DNA from: Solen grandis
Lineage: Eukaryota > Mollusca > Bivalvia > Adapedonta > Solenidae
DNA: 64,000 nucleotides
Assembly: GCA_021229015.1 (NCBI GenBank)
Contig: CM037792.1
Location: 41,384,543 to 41,448,542 of the forward strand
Reading direction: 5' to 3'
This document shows, one piece after another, positions 47,007 through 60,500 of the stretch (its first letter is position 1; every line of letters begins with the position of its first letter). The notes beneath the pieces were generated by a model. It was given only the letters and a program-made list of their open reading frames with translations. It was not told where the DNA came from and did not search any database. Position numbers and translations under genes: made by a program.

Positions 47007-50000
47007 ACTGTATGATTCCATTCCAATTCACTGATTCTAAAATAACTTGATGTCAGACTATCTCATATACATTGAACCAATGAAATGCTGCGCACATGTC
47101 TTCAATGAGCAAATGCATGTGGACCATGATTCAACAGTTCCTTTTGTTTAATAACCTTCAATAAGCATTAGGGGTTGGGAATACACTGATTTTTTTATGC
47201 CATTTCAATCCTGACGCCAACATCCTTGAAATGATAAGATGCAAATTCATAAAGAAATCTTTATGAATCAGAGAGACAGAAGTGAACTGGGGACCAGTGG
47301 CATAGTACCTAATACAGAAGATGGTTGTGTCGTGCAAAAGACGGCTGTACCAAGGCACTGAACAAGATGGAAGTGTCATGTACACAAAGCGAGGACACGA
47401 GTCTCCTGTGGCAGAACCAATTAGCATAACTACAAGTACAACAAGATACCTTCAGAATATCCAGCATCATCGAGCTATCTCCCTCGAGGCTGTTCAATCT
47501 CCATGAATGGGAAAATATCATTAAAATTAATCATCTCTCTAATGTAACCAAAGGCATTCAAAAAATGATGAAGGGGAGAAATGTTCTTGTAGTGCAGAAA
47601 TTCATAAGAATTCCTGATCAAATGAAGGATGTAGTTTTAATCAAAGCCAGTCACAGTTGCCAGAGGCTACGTGTCAGCATCCGCTGATGCTGCTAATTAA
47701 CCCCAACGTCCAATTATCTCACATTCTGTGGGAGTCATGACAACCCTCCAAAATAACGGGGCACCTGACAACAGCAGGATGACAGACAGGGCTGCAGGCT
47801 TCACTCCCCAACTCACCCCACTGACCAATCCAGCCACTGTCTTGTGAAAAATTCACAATGTTGGCCCGGTACAGTTTGCAATGACATGGAAATGTCTCTT
47901 ATAATTATACACTGTGCCTTCAAAGAAAACAGCCTATTAAGCTTTTTCTTCTGTTCTCAAGGGGCCCCTGAGAAAAAAAACTGAGTTCCAAAACTGACCA
48001 GTGACCAGTCTCTTTAAGCTGTCAGTTTCCAATACAAATCAATTTCAAGGCCATAGCTGCCCACGCCTGCCTGTCACAGCTGTTTCACCTTATTCTGCAG
48101 TTCACACCAACACAAATACTAGCCCATAAAATACAATACAATGTAGGTCTAATATTCCACAGGAGCAGTGAGGGTTGGATTTCTGACGTGAACACTACTG
48201 CTTCAATTGGTGGCTCAAATATCCACCCCCAGTCTGCACTCAATTAAAATCCCATCATCCTTCACCTCAAGGACCTATCCACCATTCCAGACTGGCTCTC
48301 AAGTTTGACAGGATAATACACAGGCAGAATCTCCTTCAGAGTCTAGTTACAGGAAAGCCTATTAAAAGCATAACTTCAGGTTGAGTATCTTACTGAAAAA
48401 AAAAACTTAAACAACAAGCCTGCCACCAGCACCAGATGTGCCCTGTGACCAGTGTCCATCTGACTACCCAACCTCAGATGAACCTGGTATCACGTGATGT
48501 TCCATTCCTCACACTAACAGGCTTACAAAAACCCGGTATAAACAATTCATGTGAATCAAACATGTCCAACCTATGGCATCACCCAACAATGCTGCTGGGG
48601 CCCAAAAGACAACAATCAAAGTCACGCAGCGTCAAAGCCATACAATTTATCTCATCTGGCCCTTTATTTAATTTAAAAAATAACATCGCCAGTCAAGTTC
48701 ATATTTATGGTATCAACAAAAGATACTAGACTGATACCAAGTTTAAGAGATGTACACATTATCTTGATTGGCAGCTAAAATCTGATTGCCATCTGTGACC
48801 CGTCAGTCTACATTCTGAGAATATCTCGCATCTTTTCTTTATACTTTCATGAAAACTCAACCCTAATGATCAAATACCAATACTCCAGAGTCAAACAGAA
48901 TTCACCATTCTCTGAAATCTCAACAATCAAACCCACTTGGTTCTCAAGTCAAATGAGAGCCCTGGGATTCATGGCAGTTTTTAAACAATCAAAACGAGAA
49001 TCTGGTTAATCTCCAGGTTGGGGAACAAAGCGGCCCAGCTGACAGCCTGGGCATCGCTCGTGTCTCTCCACTTGTACTGCAGGGGGACCGTGATTAATGT
49101 GCAGTATCCAGACAATCTGAAGATCAAAACACAGGGAACCAAAACTCACGGTCATGTGACCTGTTGGAATCTCTCAAATTAATAGAATGAATGCTGCTTC
49201 ATCCATTTATACATCAAACCATATCTAAGAGCATTTGTTAAGTTTCAGTGGACTGATTTCATTTTTTTTTAAAGCCAAGGAAACACGTATGCTGATCTGG
49301 TTTTATTCTGGTTGCTACTTTTCAGTACCATGGCAACCAGAGGATAACACAGAAAAGCCTGTTCAGGCTCATAAATTATTCCACCAACAATTCTTAGCTT
49401 TAAATAGTACTTAAAATAACCCCATTCCACAATATGCATTCCTGTTTTAGGGATAAAACACATAACTTAGTTACAATACCTTAATAACTTACACAGTATA
49501 GTAGCAGTATTTGCGTATATAACAGTATTTGCTATTTATTAGAGAAACAATTAAGAATGATGAAAGTTGCCCCTTGGCATTTCAATATCTCTTAGCGCTA
49601 AGTAAAGTTGCTGTAATTTGAGCCTGTTTCTTTATGTCTAAGGTTCACGTAACACGGGGTATGTGAGAGACAAAGTATTCCCCACATATAACAAGATACA
49701 TCCCTCATCTACCATGCCCTAGTCCTTCTCACCATCCATTACAATACAAATCACGGCTAATTCCAAAAACCGAGCGGAAATGATTCAATTTTCAAACTGA
49801 ATTCTGGTCATCTATTGATGTAATTCGTTCCACAATACCCATCGATCATGTGACCGACGCACCGTCCAGCTATGTCATCAGTTTCTCCAGACATCAACCT
49901 ACAGGATTATAATATCAATCTTCCGCAGTCATTGCAGAGTTTCATGAGCGGACAACCAATCTGCAGGGACTCAGAACTACTCCAATACTGCTACTCATAA

Positions 50001-50875
50001 CTGTCATGCAGGCAAATATTCATCAATCAAACATGCCCCCCCAATGGACTCCACATCTGAATCAGGCTATATCAGACTGAGCCTCAAGAAAATCTACTTG
50101 ACGGTTAGGTAAGGTTCTCTCTCATTCAGTCCCGTCATGGATTGCAGTTAAATCCATTCATAGTCACTTTAATTGGCTTAATTTATGTTAACTTTTTTTC
50201 TTAAATCCATTAATATGACCACTGAAATAAAAGAATTTTTGCTAGGCAGGGTAAGGTTTGGTTAATAACTGATAGGTAGCAATGCAAAGATAGTTAAAAC
50301 TTTCAAAACACAGTTAAGTATTTGTTCCACCTTTGTCAATCATTTAAAACAAAGTTTAATATGATGATCTGATTAAAGATATTTACATAAATTTATTCAA
50401 TTTCACACCATCTGACTGTAATCCATCACTTACTATTCAAAGAGAAATGAAACAACTCTGTACTGGACTCACCATGGAACCACAGGCAGACAAGAATTCT
50501 GGTTCCTGATCAGTTGTGTCTATTGATTTTCCTTTGTCCTGGAGTGTTTAATGATCGCTGACTAGGGGGTTTAATGTTATTTTCAGAGACAGAAAAAAGA
50601 ATTACTTCCATGTCATTTCTCATACAAACAAAACCTTTTAACATTGGTTTATGGGGAGAAGTAATTGTTTCCCTCAGTTCACAATTACACCTTGAGTAAT
50701 GAACTGCAGCAGAGGGATGTCTACATTTAGTCTGCATGCAAGAAATCTCAGCCTTACTTAGACGCAGGAAAAGTTAATTTCCTCTCAGCTTGAGGTACAG
50801 TGGAAATCAATTCTAGTATCACTATCCTTGCCATGTATGTATCGGATGTATTTTGTCAATATTCCAGTAAGACCC
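47007..50875. other. Presumed intronic DNA, no exon recognised
   Basis: No coding evidence and no clear repeat boundary. Short open frames on both strands have no splice context. Confidence 0.45.
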
Positions 50876-51116
50876 AAATATCCCATTGATCCCAAATATC
50901 CCATTGACCGCCAATATCCCATTGATCCCAAATATCCTATTGATCCCCAATATCCCAATGATCCTCAATATTCCAACCCCCAATATCCCTGCCCAAATCT
51001 TCCAGCACCCCCCATGGATCCCCACCCCAATGATCCCCAATATCCTGTTGATCCCCAATATCCAAGTGAGACTCAATATCCTAGTGATCTCCTGGTGAGT
51101 CCCAATATCCCACCGA
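50876..51116. repeat. 18-bp minisatellite (CAATATCCCATTGATCCC-type)
   Basis: About ten to twelve degenerate units of 18 bp, with some loss of register near 50975-51030. Because the unit is a multiple of three it is open in more than one frame: plus strand YPIDPK/Q repeats, minus strand G-I-N-G-I-F-like repeats. Openness on both strands argues against a gene. Confidence 0.75.
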
Positions 51117-54100
51117 GCGATTAAAGTTCAAAGGGTACCACTGTTCAGTGGAGGCATATATTATCATTTGGGTCTGAGCAAGAACCTTTTATGACCTTCC
51201 TGGACACAGAGTACTAGTCAAACCCAGGAACACATGAAAGGGATTAATACTAGAATTAGACTCAACCTACCTTAAAGCACTTCAAGCACTTTATTGTTAC
51301 GTTTTTGTATTACAATCATAGTTTAACATTAATTATGATTACAAACATAAATGTTGGGCCACAAAGTTCTTTTTCTATCAACTTAGTCTCCCCTGCATTA
51401 CTGATTTATTGTCAGCTGTAACATTTAACCCTGATTTACTGATCAAAGTTTTCACTTGCTTTCATGTAAGCCATTTAACAATTAGCAATTAATCTACAAA
51501 AACAACACAAACACTGCTGTACCTGTGATGTTTAAGTTGCAAGTTTTTGTACTGCCCTGTGTTAACAATCATTTCATGCTCTGTTTCTTCTCAAATGAAT
51601 CACATACAGTAGTTGATCAAGGGGATTACGTCCTATGTAGAGGATTCAAATACTGTCATGAATTGCATAACCAAGATATTTCTGGTTGTTTTTCTGAACT
51701 TACTGTTTCAGTTATGCAATGCACTGTATTGTTTTGGTAATCTATAGGTACTTTATTTTCATTCCTCTTTCTCCTCACAAATGTAGCCCCTCTCCCATCC
51801 CCCTACTGAAACCAGTTACCTTAGACACTAAACATTGCCAAATTAAGAGATCTGTGAAGGATCCAAAAGACAGCTTTGATAGTTTTATTCAAACATCCTG
51901 TCTCATTTTTTCACTCAAGGAATGGCAGCAATATTGCACAATCAATTTCAACTCAAGTTTATTACAAAGGCTCAAAAGCTACAAAGCAATTCTCCAATTC
52001 ATTGGGTAACCATTTCTGGTGTCGCTCAAGACAAAATTCAATAATGATTAAAGATTAATAACTAAAATTTAATTACAGACATGAAAAATGCTGAAAGACT
52101 GATTGGATTATGCTGATAACGCTGGCAACAAAAACCATAATCAATGTGCCTGGTCCCATCTGTAGTGCCACCGTCACCACGACAACCAACACATTCCAAA
52201 GAAATCCTGGCCCCAGGGCGCCTGTAAACACAACTAAACTGGCCCACTTCCTCTATCATAATCCAATATGGGGCAGCAATGAAATTATTCCCCGCCTGAT
52301 ATTCCTTGGTCTTCAACACGTCATATTAACTAAGACCCATTTTACACCACAGTTCACCACTGTAAAGACAAATCAGCCTGAAAATGTTTCTAGAGGCAAT
52401 ACTGGAAGCATGAGCTTGACATACCGTACACTAGATTGTTTGGATTCTTTAAAATGTTGTTTTTTTTAACAAAGGGGAAATAATTTCTTAAAACATATAG
52501 CATACAAATCCTTACTAATTGCTCCTGATATAGACAAGTACTTTGCACTTTAGAAGATCAATAATGGGTTATTGTCCCTAGCATGGCTTCAAACCCAGGA
52601 CATTTGGACCTGCAATCATGTACCCTAAGTGCCCAGTTTTATCTATACAAGCACTGGACCCACAGCATCCTACAGGAGTTACCCCTTCCCCTGCCTAGTA
52701 TAGATCAATCAGGCCCTCTGCAGCCCAGTGTTATTTATTACAGTTCTGGCTCTCTAGGGCTTCATTAAAATATCAATTTCTTCCCGTGCCAGACCACATG
52801 CTGGCTCAGACAAAGCCATCCTACTGGTCACTAAATCTCTCTTGCTTCAGATCTTGAAATCCATAATAGCTCAAAATTGTGGGTATTACAAAATCACTAT
52901 TATTGACCGACTGTGAAAAGATTTAGTCCCACGTCAATCTACTTCCTCTAACGCACAAAAAACTCATCCCAGGGAACCAGCTAGACTGCAATGCATTTAC
53001 AAGTCCATCAGTTTGAGCAAACACGGCTCCCTGCTCTCTCTTTTCATCCAAAACTGAACAGTTCAATCTAATCCCCAATACTAGCAGAAATAATATGGAC
53101 AAAACAATGGTGACATCCTGCAGCGATTTCACAATATCTAAAATACAGTGAGCTCAGCTCAGCTATTATACAATTAACTCAGATCAGTGGTGAAAAATAA
53201 ATCCATAGGAAGATTAGTTTCTGCACCAGTAGTCTCATTTCTGATGAAAACCCATTACAATGAATGCCCAATTATTGGTATTCTATACGCAGGTTATTGT
53301 TTTCTATACAATAATTACAAAAGCAATGAGACTGAAATGAGCCAAAGTGTATTAAACAGTGGTGATACATGCAAACTGGAGGCATTATCCACATCTTGCT
53401 ACTGGATTGAATTTCCCAATGCTGAAGTATTTACAAAGCAGGTTGACAATGCCTACATAATTACAGAAGCCTGTATTACATCTGGCAGGTGGCATTGACG
53501 TAATTACTGTCACATGAGGCATGGCTAAAGCAGGCACATTGCTGCAGAGTGGTTATACTAGGTCAACACATGATATTTCTCCCTTTCTCTGTCTCCCTCT
53601 CTCGCTCCTTCTGACTCTCTCTCTCTCTCTTTCTCTCTCTCAACTCTCTGTCCATTTCTCTTTTTCTGTATATCTCAACCTGTGAACTGTCTCTCCCTCT
53701 CTCTTTCTTACCCAAGACAAACCTTGTAAAGTGCTACAGCATATCATACTTTGTCTCTCATGCTACATTCTCTGGTATGATATATATACAATATCATGTA
53801 GAAACATAACAACATAATTACACTACCATTTAAAATACACAGTCACTATGAACCACAATGGACATGCTAATAAAAGAATGTCCCCGACTTAAATTTTTTT
53901 AAACAATTAATGACAGGAAAGGCTTAAGTTCAATTAAAATCCTTAGAAATGTCATACAGAATTATAGCCTCCATACATTCTATTACTTCTTGAAAAAATC
54001 TCCCTATTTGGGCGGGTTTGGCTTACTCAGAACGATTTACTCACTCCTCAATTCCGTCTGCAGGAGACATAATTACAAAATGATAAGATACCGTCAAACC

Positions 54101-54426
54101 TGTCAGTTAAAGTCAAGGTAACAAGAGAGAGTGGCCGCTTAACAAAGGTGACTGCTAACTGAAAAATTTGGAATATTAAAACTGACCGCAAAAAATATAC
54201 TCTTCTAGTCAATTTCTCTTTCTTCATTCTCTCTCTCTCTCTCTCTCTCTCATTCCCATGTCCTGCTTTCACTCCTCACCAATTTCTCAGATACAAAACC
54301 CTTTATCACAAGTTAACAAGTCTTTAGACCATATCTCTCTTCTCTCAGTCAAAAATACCAACACATCTTAACACAGTGTGTCTTGACTTGAGGAGAGACA
54401 TGTTCCAGCTTAAATCATCAACTTAC
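51117..54426. other. Presumed intron downstream of the last kinase exon seen
   Basis: AT-rich; CT-rich low-complexity stretch at 53575-53710 and a (CT)n run at 54223-54252. A TGGCCGCTTAACAAAGGTGACTGCT motif at 54132 looks like part of a dispersed repeat. No CNH-domain exon was seen. Confidence 0.45.
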
Positions 54427-54536
54427 CCGTCGAAGAACAAGGGTACCATCATCATCATCGTCACGGTCACGATTTCGATTTTCTCGGTTACGCTCTTGAT
54501 CCCGATGGTGCACCAGCTGAACTGGGTTTTCAACCT
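54427..54536 (-). CDS. Kinase linker exon ending DGTLVLRR
   Basis: Acceptor GTTTTCTAG, donor CGG/GTAAGT, 110 bp, phase 1 in and phase 0 out. EVENPVQLVHHRDQERNREN, then RNRDRDDDDDGTLVLRR. The RDRDDDDD stretch is coded by GAT/GAC repeats. The following exons (FTPFxDPR and CNH segments in relatives) are not found in the window. Confidence 0.88.
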
Positions 54537-57500
54537 CTAGAAAACACAAGGTGTTAGACACACATTATACAAAGTATCATACACACATTACACAAGGTTA
54601 GACACACATTACACAAGGTGTTAGTTACACAAGGTGTTAGACACACATAACACAAGGTATCATACACCTTGTATGTTAGACACACATTACACAAGATGTT
54701 AGACACACATAACATAAGATATTAGACACACATTACAGTGGCCGAGCGGTTACAGTCGTGGACTACATATCTCTCAGCCCCTCACCGCTGTATAATATGA
54801 TTTCATTTAAGGTGATAAATACCCTTACATGTTGTCCATATTTATAACACAAATTCAAATACAGCTATCCATTTCAATTTCCTATTTTTAGGAACACAAG
54901 GTGTTAGACACACATTACACAAGGTGTTAGACACACATAACACAAGGTATCATACACACATTACACAAGGTGTTAGACACACATTACACAAGGTATCATA
55001 CACTCATTACACAAGGTGTTAGACACACATTACACAAGATGTTAGACACACATACATAAGGTATTAGACACACATTACAGTGGCCGAGCGGTTACAGTTG
55101 TGGACTACATATCTCTCAGCCCCTCACCGCTGTGGGTTCGAATCCCGGTAGGGACTTCAGATTTTTCATGTGAGGAAGCCTGCCAGCTGGCTTGCGGTAG
55201 GTCGGTGGTTCTACCCGGGTACCTCTGTGTACTCGGGGTCTTCCTCCACCTTAATTAGCTGGATGTCGCTTTATGACTGAAATACTATCACAGCAACGGT
55301 GAACCCCAATACAACAATACAACAAGTTGTTATAAACACACAGTATACAAAATATTTTTTTTTACTCAAACATTAACAAAGATATTACACTTAATGACAA
55401 AATTTACGAGTTTTCATGTCCAATCAGCATTCACTTCAGTCTGACAAGATATTTACATTTTATCTTAAGATATGCATTCACTAACATCAAATTGATTATA
55501 GAGATCCATTTGTCCTTAGCAACAGATTAACAAAGTTTGAGGAGCAAGACCAGCATGTTTTATTCAGTAAAAAGTCAGATGAATGTAAAGAAGATGAAAG
55601 ATGAATAAGAAACTATTACTTAAAGTACTGAGTATCCCCTCTACACTGCCGTGACTCAATCATCTTTCAAGCTATTAGAACTGCTTCAATAAAATGGGAA
55701 TTAACACAATGGGAAGGAATGGGAAAGGACGGAAATAGACAGAATGGGACAAGGCTTATGATTGCTACATTATCCTCTCTTTAACAAGTGGGGTATAATA
55801 TGATATCATTTAAGATGATAAATACCCTTACATGTTGTCCAAGTTTATAACACAAATTCAAATACAGCTATCCATTTCAATTTCCTATTTTTAGGAACAG
55901 TAACCTTGACCCCACCTACACCAAACGCAATTTTGTGATTTTATTTCATTGAAAAACTGCTGCCAGTTCCAATGGAGCACTACAAGCTGTACTTGAAATA
56001 GTCACATAAAATGGTAGGTATTATTAATGGATCAGGTCAGGAATAGCTGCCACTTTATAAAGTGAAAGAGTGGTACAAAAAGTTACTGTGAGGACTTACC
56101 TTCGTGTACAACCATGGAGGACAGTGTCTCCAGCGTGTCCTTGTTGTAACCCTCCGGTGGCCTGAAACATAACCATGATGATTAATAGACACACACCAAT
56201 AAGCACTATAAAAGCCATGAAAAGATGAAATGTGGTCCACTATAAAGGGCACCATGGTTTCATCACTGATGTTCAACCAAATTCTGGCCACATGTCCTTG
56301 ATACACACTCAGACTCAAATTAAAGATCATTCTCAAATCCATACTGAAAGTAATAGGTACAGTTTGAGTCCGAGTACAAAAATCATACTTAAAAGATGAT
56401 TATTTTTATTTTCCAGATCAAAGGGCCCAGTCTCGCCCTTTTATCATAAAAGCATGGAATCTTTTATAATTAAAATAATTTTACACAATTTTTTTTTTTT
56501 AAGTTTGATGTGACAAAGAAAACAACAAATACACATGTACTTCAGTCACATTGTGATGTGTGTAACAAACTTACAATGGACGGGGTGGTTCTGAGGCAAG
56601 CAGTGTGCCATCTCTGTTGACAACCTCCACCTCACCCTCCTCATCATCGTCGTCATCATCATCATCGTCTGCAACCACCACAGTAGGAGCGGGAGGTCGT
56701 ATTTCTGCACCTAGCTCATTCAACTGTGCAGCAAGAACATCCAAGGTCCTGTAACCATAGCAATACCCATCCAGCCATTACATCTCCGCATTATCCCAGT
56801 TTGTAAGGCAACATCACAAAATTCTGGTAATCATGACAACAACATATATCCTCTGTAACACAAACAAGAGTGTTCCAAGAACATGTATCACCTGCTGCAG
56901 CGTGACAGAAAAGTGTGACCGACAGACGGACGACGGAAAAGTGATCCCTATGGGTCACCTCTGCTTACAGCAGGTAACACAAAAAGTATTATCCCAATTC
57001 AATGCTATCCATGTAACTATAACAACAAGAAACTATCCTATCACCAGGGCAAATCACTGTATTTGTACATATATGGCAACAAATATAACTGAATACATTC
57101 TTGTTAAGTATTTCTGTCCAGAATTTGAAGAAAAAAAATAGCACAAAACCTTCATTGCGTTCCTATGAGCCCTTACCTCTGGTTTGTTGGTGGGGGGTCT
57201 GTACATGCCGGAGTGCCTGGCCTCGCTGTGGGGCGATCCCTGCATCCCCTGGCCCCGAGAATCTGGACAACAGGAAACATGCTAGTTTAAACATTGTGTC
57301 TACATGCTAACTTAACATAGTTGGGAACATAGATGAGTGCAAACAGTGGGTCTACACACTGAGTTTTTCACATAAATGAATTTATAAATGAAATGCAAAC
57401 AGTATACACATTAAGTTTATGCAGCAAGGAATAAACATAGAGTGTAAACAGGTTTACAGAGATTACCAAGTACATGTACACAGTCTGATTAATTCCTACA

Positions 57501-60500
57501 CAAGAATTCAACACAGTGATCTACACAGAGAGTACACACTGAATGTACACTCTTACTGTAATAAAATAGCAGTATGCACAATTTCTTTTAGAAATTAGTG
57601 TTGAAAAATAAATTTACAATATTAAAAATCAATCGACAAAACATCTCTAGAAAGTAAAGTTCTAATATCAATCTTCAATGAAATTATAAAATAAACAAAT
57701 GTCACAATACAAAAAACAGAAATACATTGTACACAGAATTGTTCCCATGCACACTTTTCATACTAATAAACTATAAAAAAAAATCTTAACAAAAATATGG
57801 GAGACAAAAAAAACAAAAAATGGATTGTAGTGATGGGTACTAAAAAGTCAGAAAAAAAAAGGTCCATACAGGTATCTATTGTATCCATAGCAACACTGGC
57901 TGGTCTGTATCACATTTCTTACAAATGTGTAAATGTAACAAGTCTGTACTCATCAATTGTGAGCCTAGCATCATATTCCTTCCCCTTTGGCTTAAAAAAT
58001 AATTCACAGAACATTGAATATGGATGACTTGAAATCAGATCAACCAGCAAATTATTTTTAAATCTATTTCATTGACATCTTGTTGTAATATCAATAAAGA
58101 ATCAAGGAACATAACTTGTCCTTACTTCCTGACAACTTTATCACATACACAGTTACTTCCCTTTACACAATGTCAGCCACTGCTATAGCCAAGGATTGGA
58201 TAATAAAGCAACTATCAAGCAACGGCACTTTGTCCTCTAACTACATCTTGGGTCAATCTCAAGCATCAATACTCCAATAGTGACTTTTCTTCACATATTA
58301 TCTTACCATGCTAAAAATCATCTGCCTATACAGGATTCTCCAAAATAAAATGTGCTTCAATAGATATTCGATACATCCTATCTTGTTTGAGATTGAGCCC
58401 AAGCTGTGTTTACAATACTGGACCTCGGCATAGTACTTTCAGCATGAGACTGTCAAGCCCTGGGCCCAAAGTCATCAATCTCCTGAGCCTATATTTTTGA
58501 CTTCTGATTCTTAAAACTAAAACATGGTCAGTCTCTTATTTCATAAAAAATATATTCACAAAAATATTCTATCTTTTCTTTCCAAAAAAATATCACATAA
58601 AACAATGTAAAAATATATTTTGAGTCTGAGTTCTGAGTCTGGGTCTAAATTTGGACTCAGGAAATTGATGAATGATATACAGAACTTCCCAACTTGATAC
58701 CTTCCTTCACTTAACTTTTAAGATCTACAAATGTGACAAAAATAAAAGTAATGTGCTAATAGCATGCTGTTAAGAATATTATGTTCATCAATTTCTTAAA
58801 ACTTTTCAAAATATAAAACAATACAGAATTTGAGATATTTCAAATAAGGAAAATCTGAATTTGAGAGGTTTAGTAAAACAAAGGCCTGGTACATCCTGTA
58901 TATCTTGATGTCTGACCTCTACATATTTATGGAGATGATATTGTGTATAGATTGTGAAATGATTGTGTATTGCTAGATATGATGCTGCAAATAATGCTTA
59001 TACACAGCTCTGTAGAAAGCAAGGATCTTCTGTGAAAAAAACATGTGATGTAAACCCCATGTGTTATCAGCATATAAATACATAAGCCTTTCCCCCATCC
59101 AATTGGATCATTTTACAATACACTATTGAAAGAAAATTCCAGAACAGTTGTAAATGAATTTTCACTCTGAGCAGGTTTTAACATTATCCAGACAGAAGGG
59201 GGTGGGGTAATCGGAGTATGAAAAAGTATTCAATGTGATCATGGTGCAGATACCAGTTACATGCATCTCTTCCATGATTGATGACATATGAAAGGAAATG
59301 GCTTAATTGGCGTAGTGAAGGCTAATTTACAGTTTCCATTTACAATTGCATAAGGTCCATTTAACTTCCCATTAACCACAAATACAGTTTCCACCCTCAC
59401 CAGCCCTCAGTCTAATCTTTTCTTTTGCATGGTTGAATTTCCACTTAATGTTGTTTCAGTCATTTGGTTTGTCTGATTAGGTTTTAATCTCTATCAATAT
59501 TCTTTTGGATTTTTATTTACAAGAGCCAGATATAGTTCTGCCTCATTATATATTAAGAGAATATCACAATGTAGACAGGTGCCATGATCCTAAACACACT
59601 CAAATAATTCTGTCTTGGCTGGGGGTCGAACCAGTAACATCCAAGTTATGGATTTGAAGCTTTAACCACTGGACCACTGGGACCTGTCTGAGATAGTGTC
59701 CATGAGAGACAGATAATCAGGCTTAATTCCTTATCAAACTGAAATACACCACATGCGTCGCTTTCATGACCAAATGAATGCCATCACTGGCTCTAAAGAG
59801 AAGATTTTCATATGCTAACTTGCTTTTTATTCAATCAGAACCCCCCCCCCCCCAAAAAAAAATGACTAAATTCTTTCTATAATACAAGCCAGATCTTCAG
59901 AAGCAGCCACATGCTACTGGGGTGTGGTGACTGGTCCCATGTCAGGTTCATGCTACATGAAGGTGCACAAGTGCAATGCATGATACCTCAATGATCCCCA
60001 GTAGATACCCATAACCTATTGGCCCCCTTTGTTGATATTGCTACATAGGACCCCATCCCAACCCCCTACTCCAGAAGTTCCATCGATGACAACCCTTTTA
60101 ATGGTGACTACCTTGATAATTGACTACACTGGTTGGAGAAAATTTTGACCTTCGAAACGATGTGACCTTACGCTGCAAATTCAGGCTGCAAGTTTTTTAC
60201 GGTTGAAATTTCCAGTGCTTTCATAACAAGTGTGACCCTCTATCCCTTTCAATTTCATAAACACAATGCCACTCTCTCTCTCTCTCTCTCCCTCTGACAA
60301 ACACACGCATACACAAAAATACAAATCCCCCCTTCTCTCTTTTTCTCTCTCTCTTATATACTGTTATTCATATTTCCCCTGAAAAACACCCTTTTTACTG
60401 GCCTCTGGTTCTAAGAAAGCATAGCCTCTAAATACAGGTGTGCTCTTGTTACAGGTAAATGTTACCAGGCAGACTTCAAGCTGGTCTCTCAGGACAGTGA

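Noticed and set aside
50828..51124. 98-codon frame of YPIDPK-like repeats
   Set aside because: Product of an 18-bp minisatellite that is equally open on the minus strand.
52110..52469. 119-codon plus-strand frame
   Set aside because: Longest open frame in the kinase intron but no domain, no splice signals and low-complexity Thr-rich start; length is within chance for GC-richer intron DNA.
54550..55079. CRISPR-like direct repeats
   Set aside because: Units of 23-24 bp are contiguous and degenerate with no unique spacers, in an animal genome; it is a minisatellite.
59619..59690. Possible tRNA gene on the minus strand
   Set aside because: Boxes A and B are present, but the acceptor stem does not close and a SINE-like body and A-rich tail follow.
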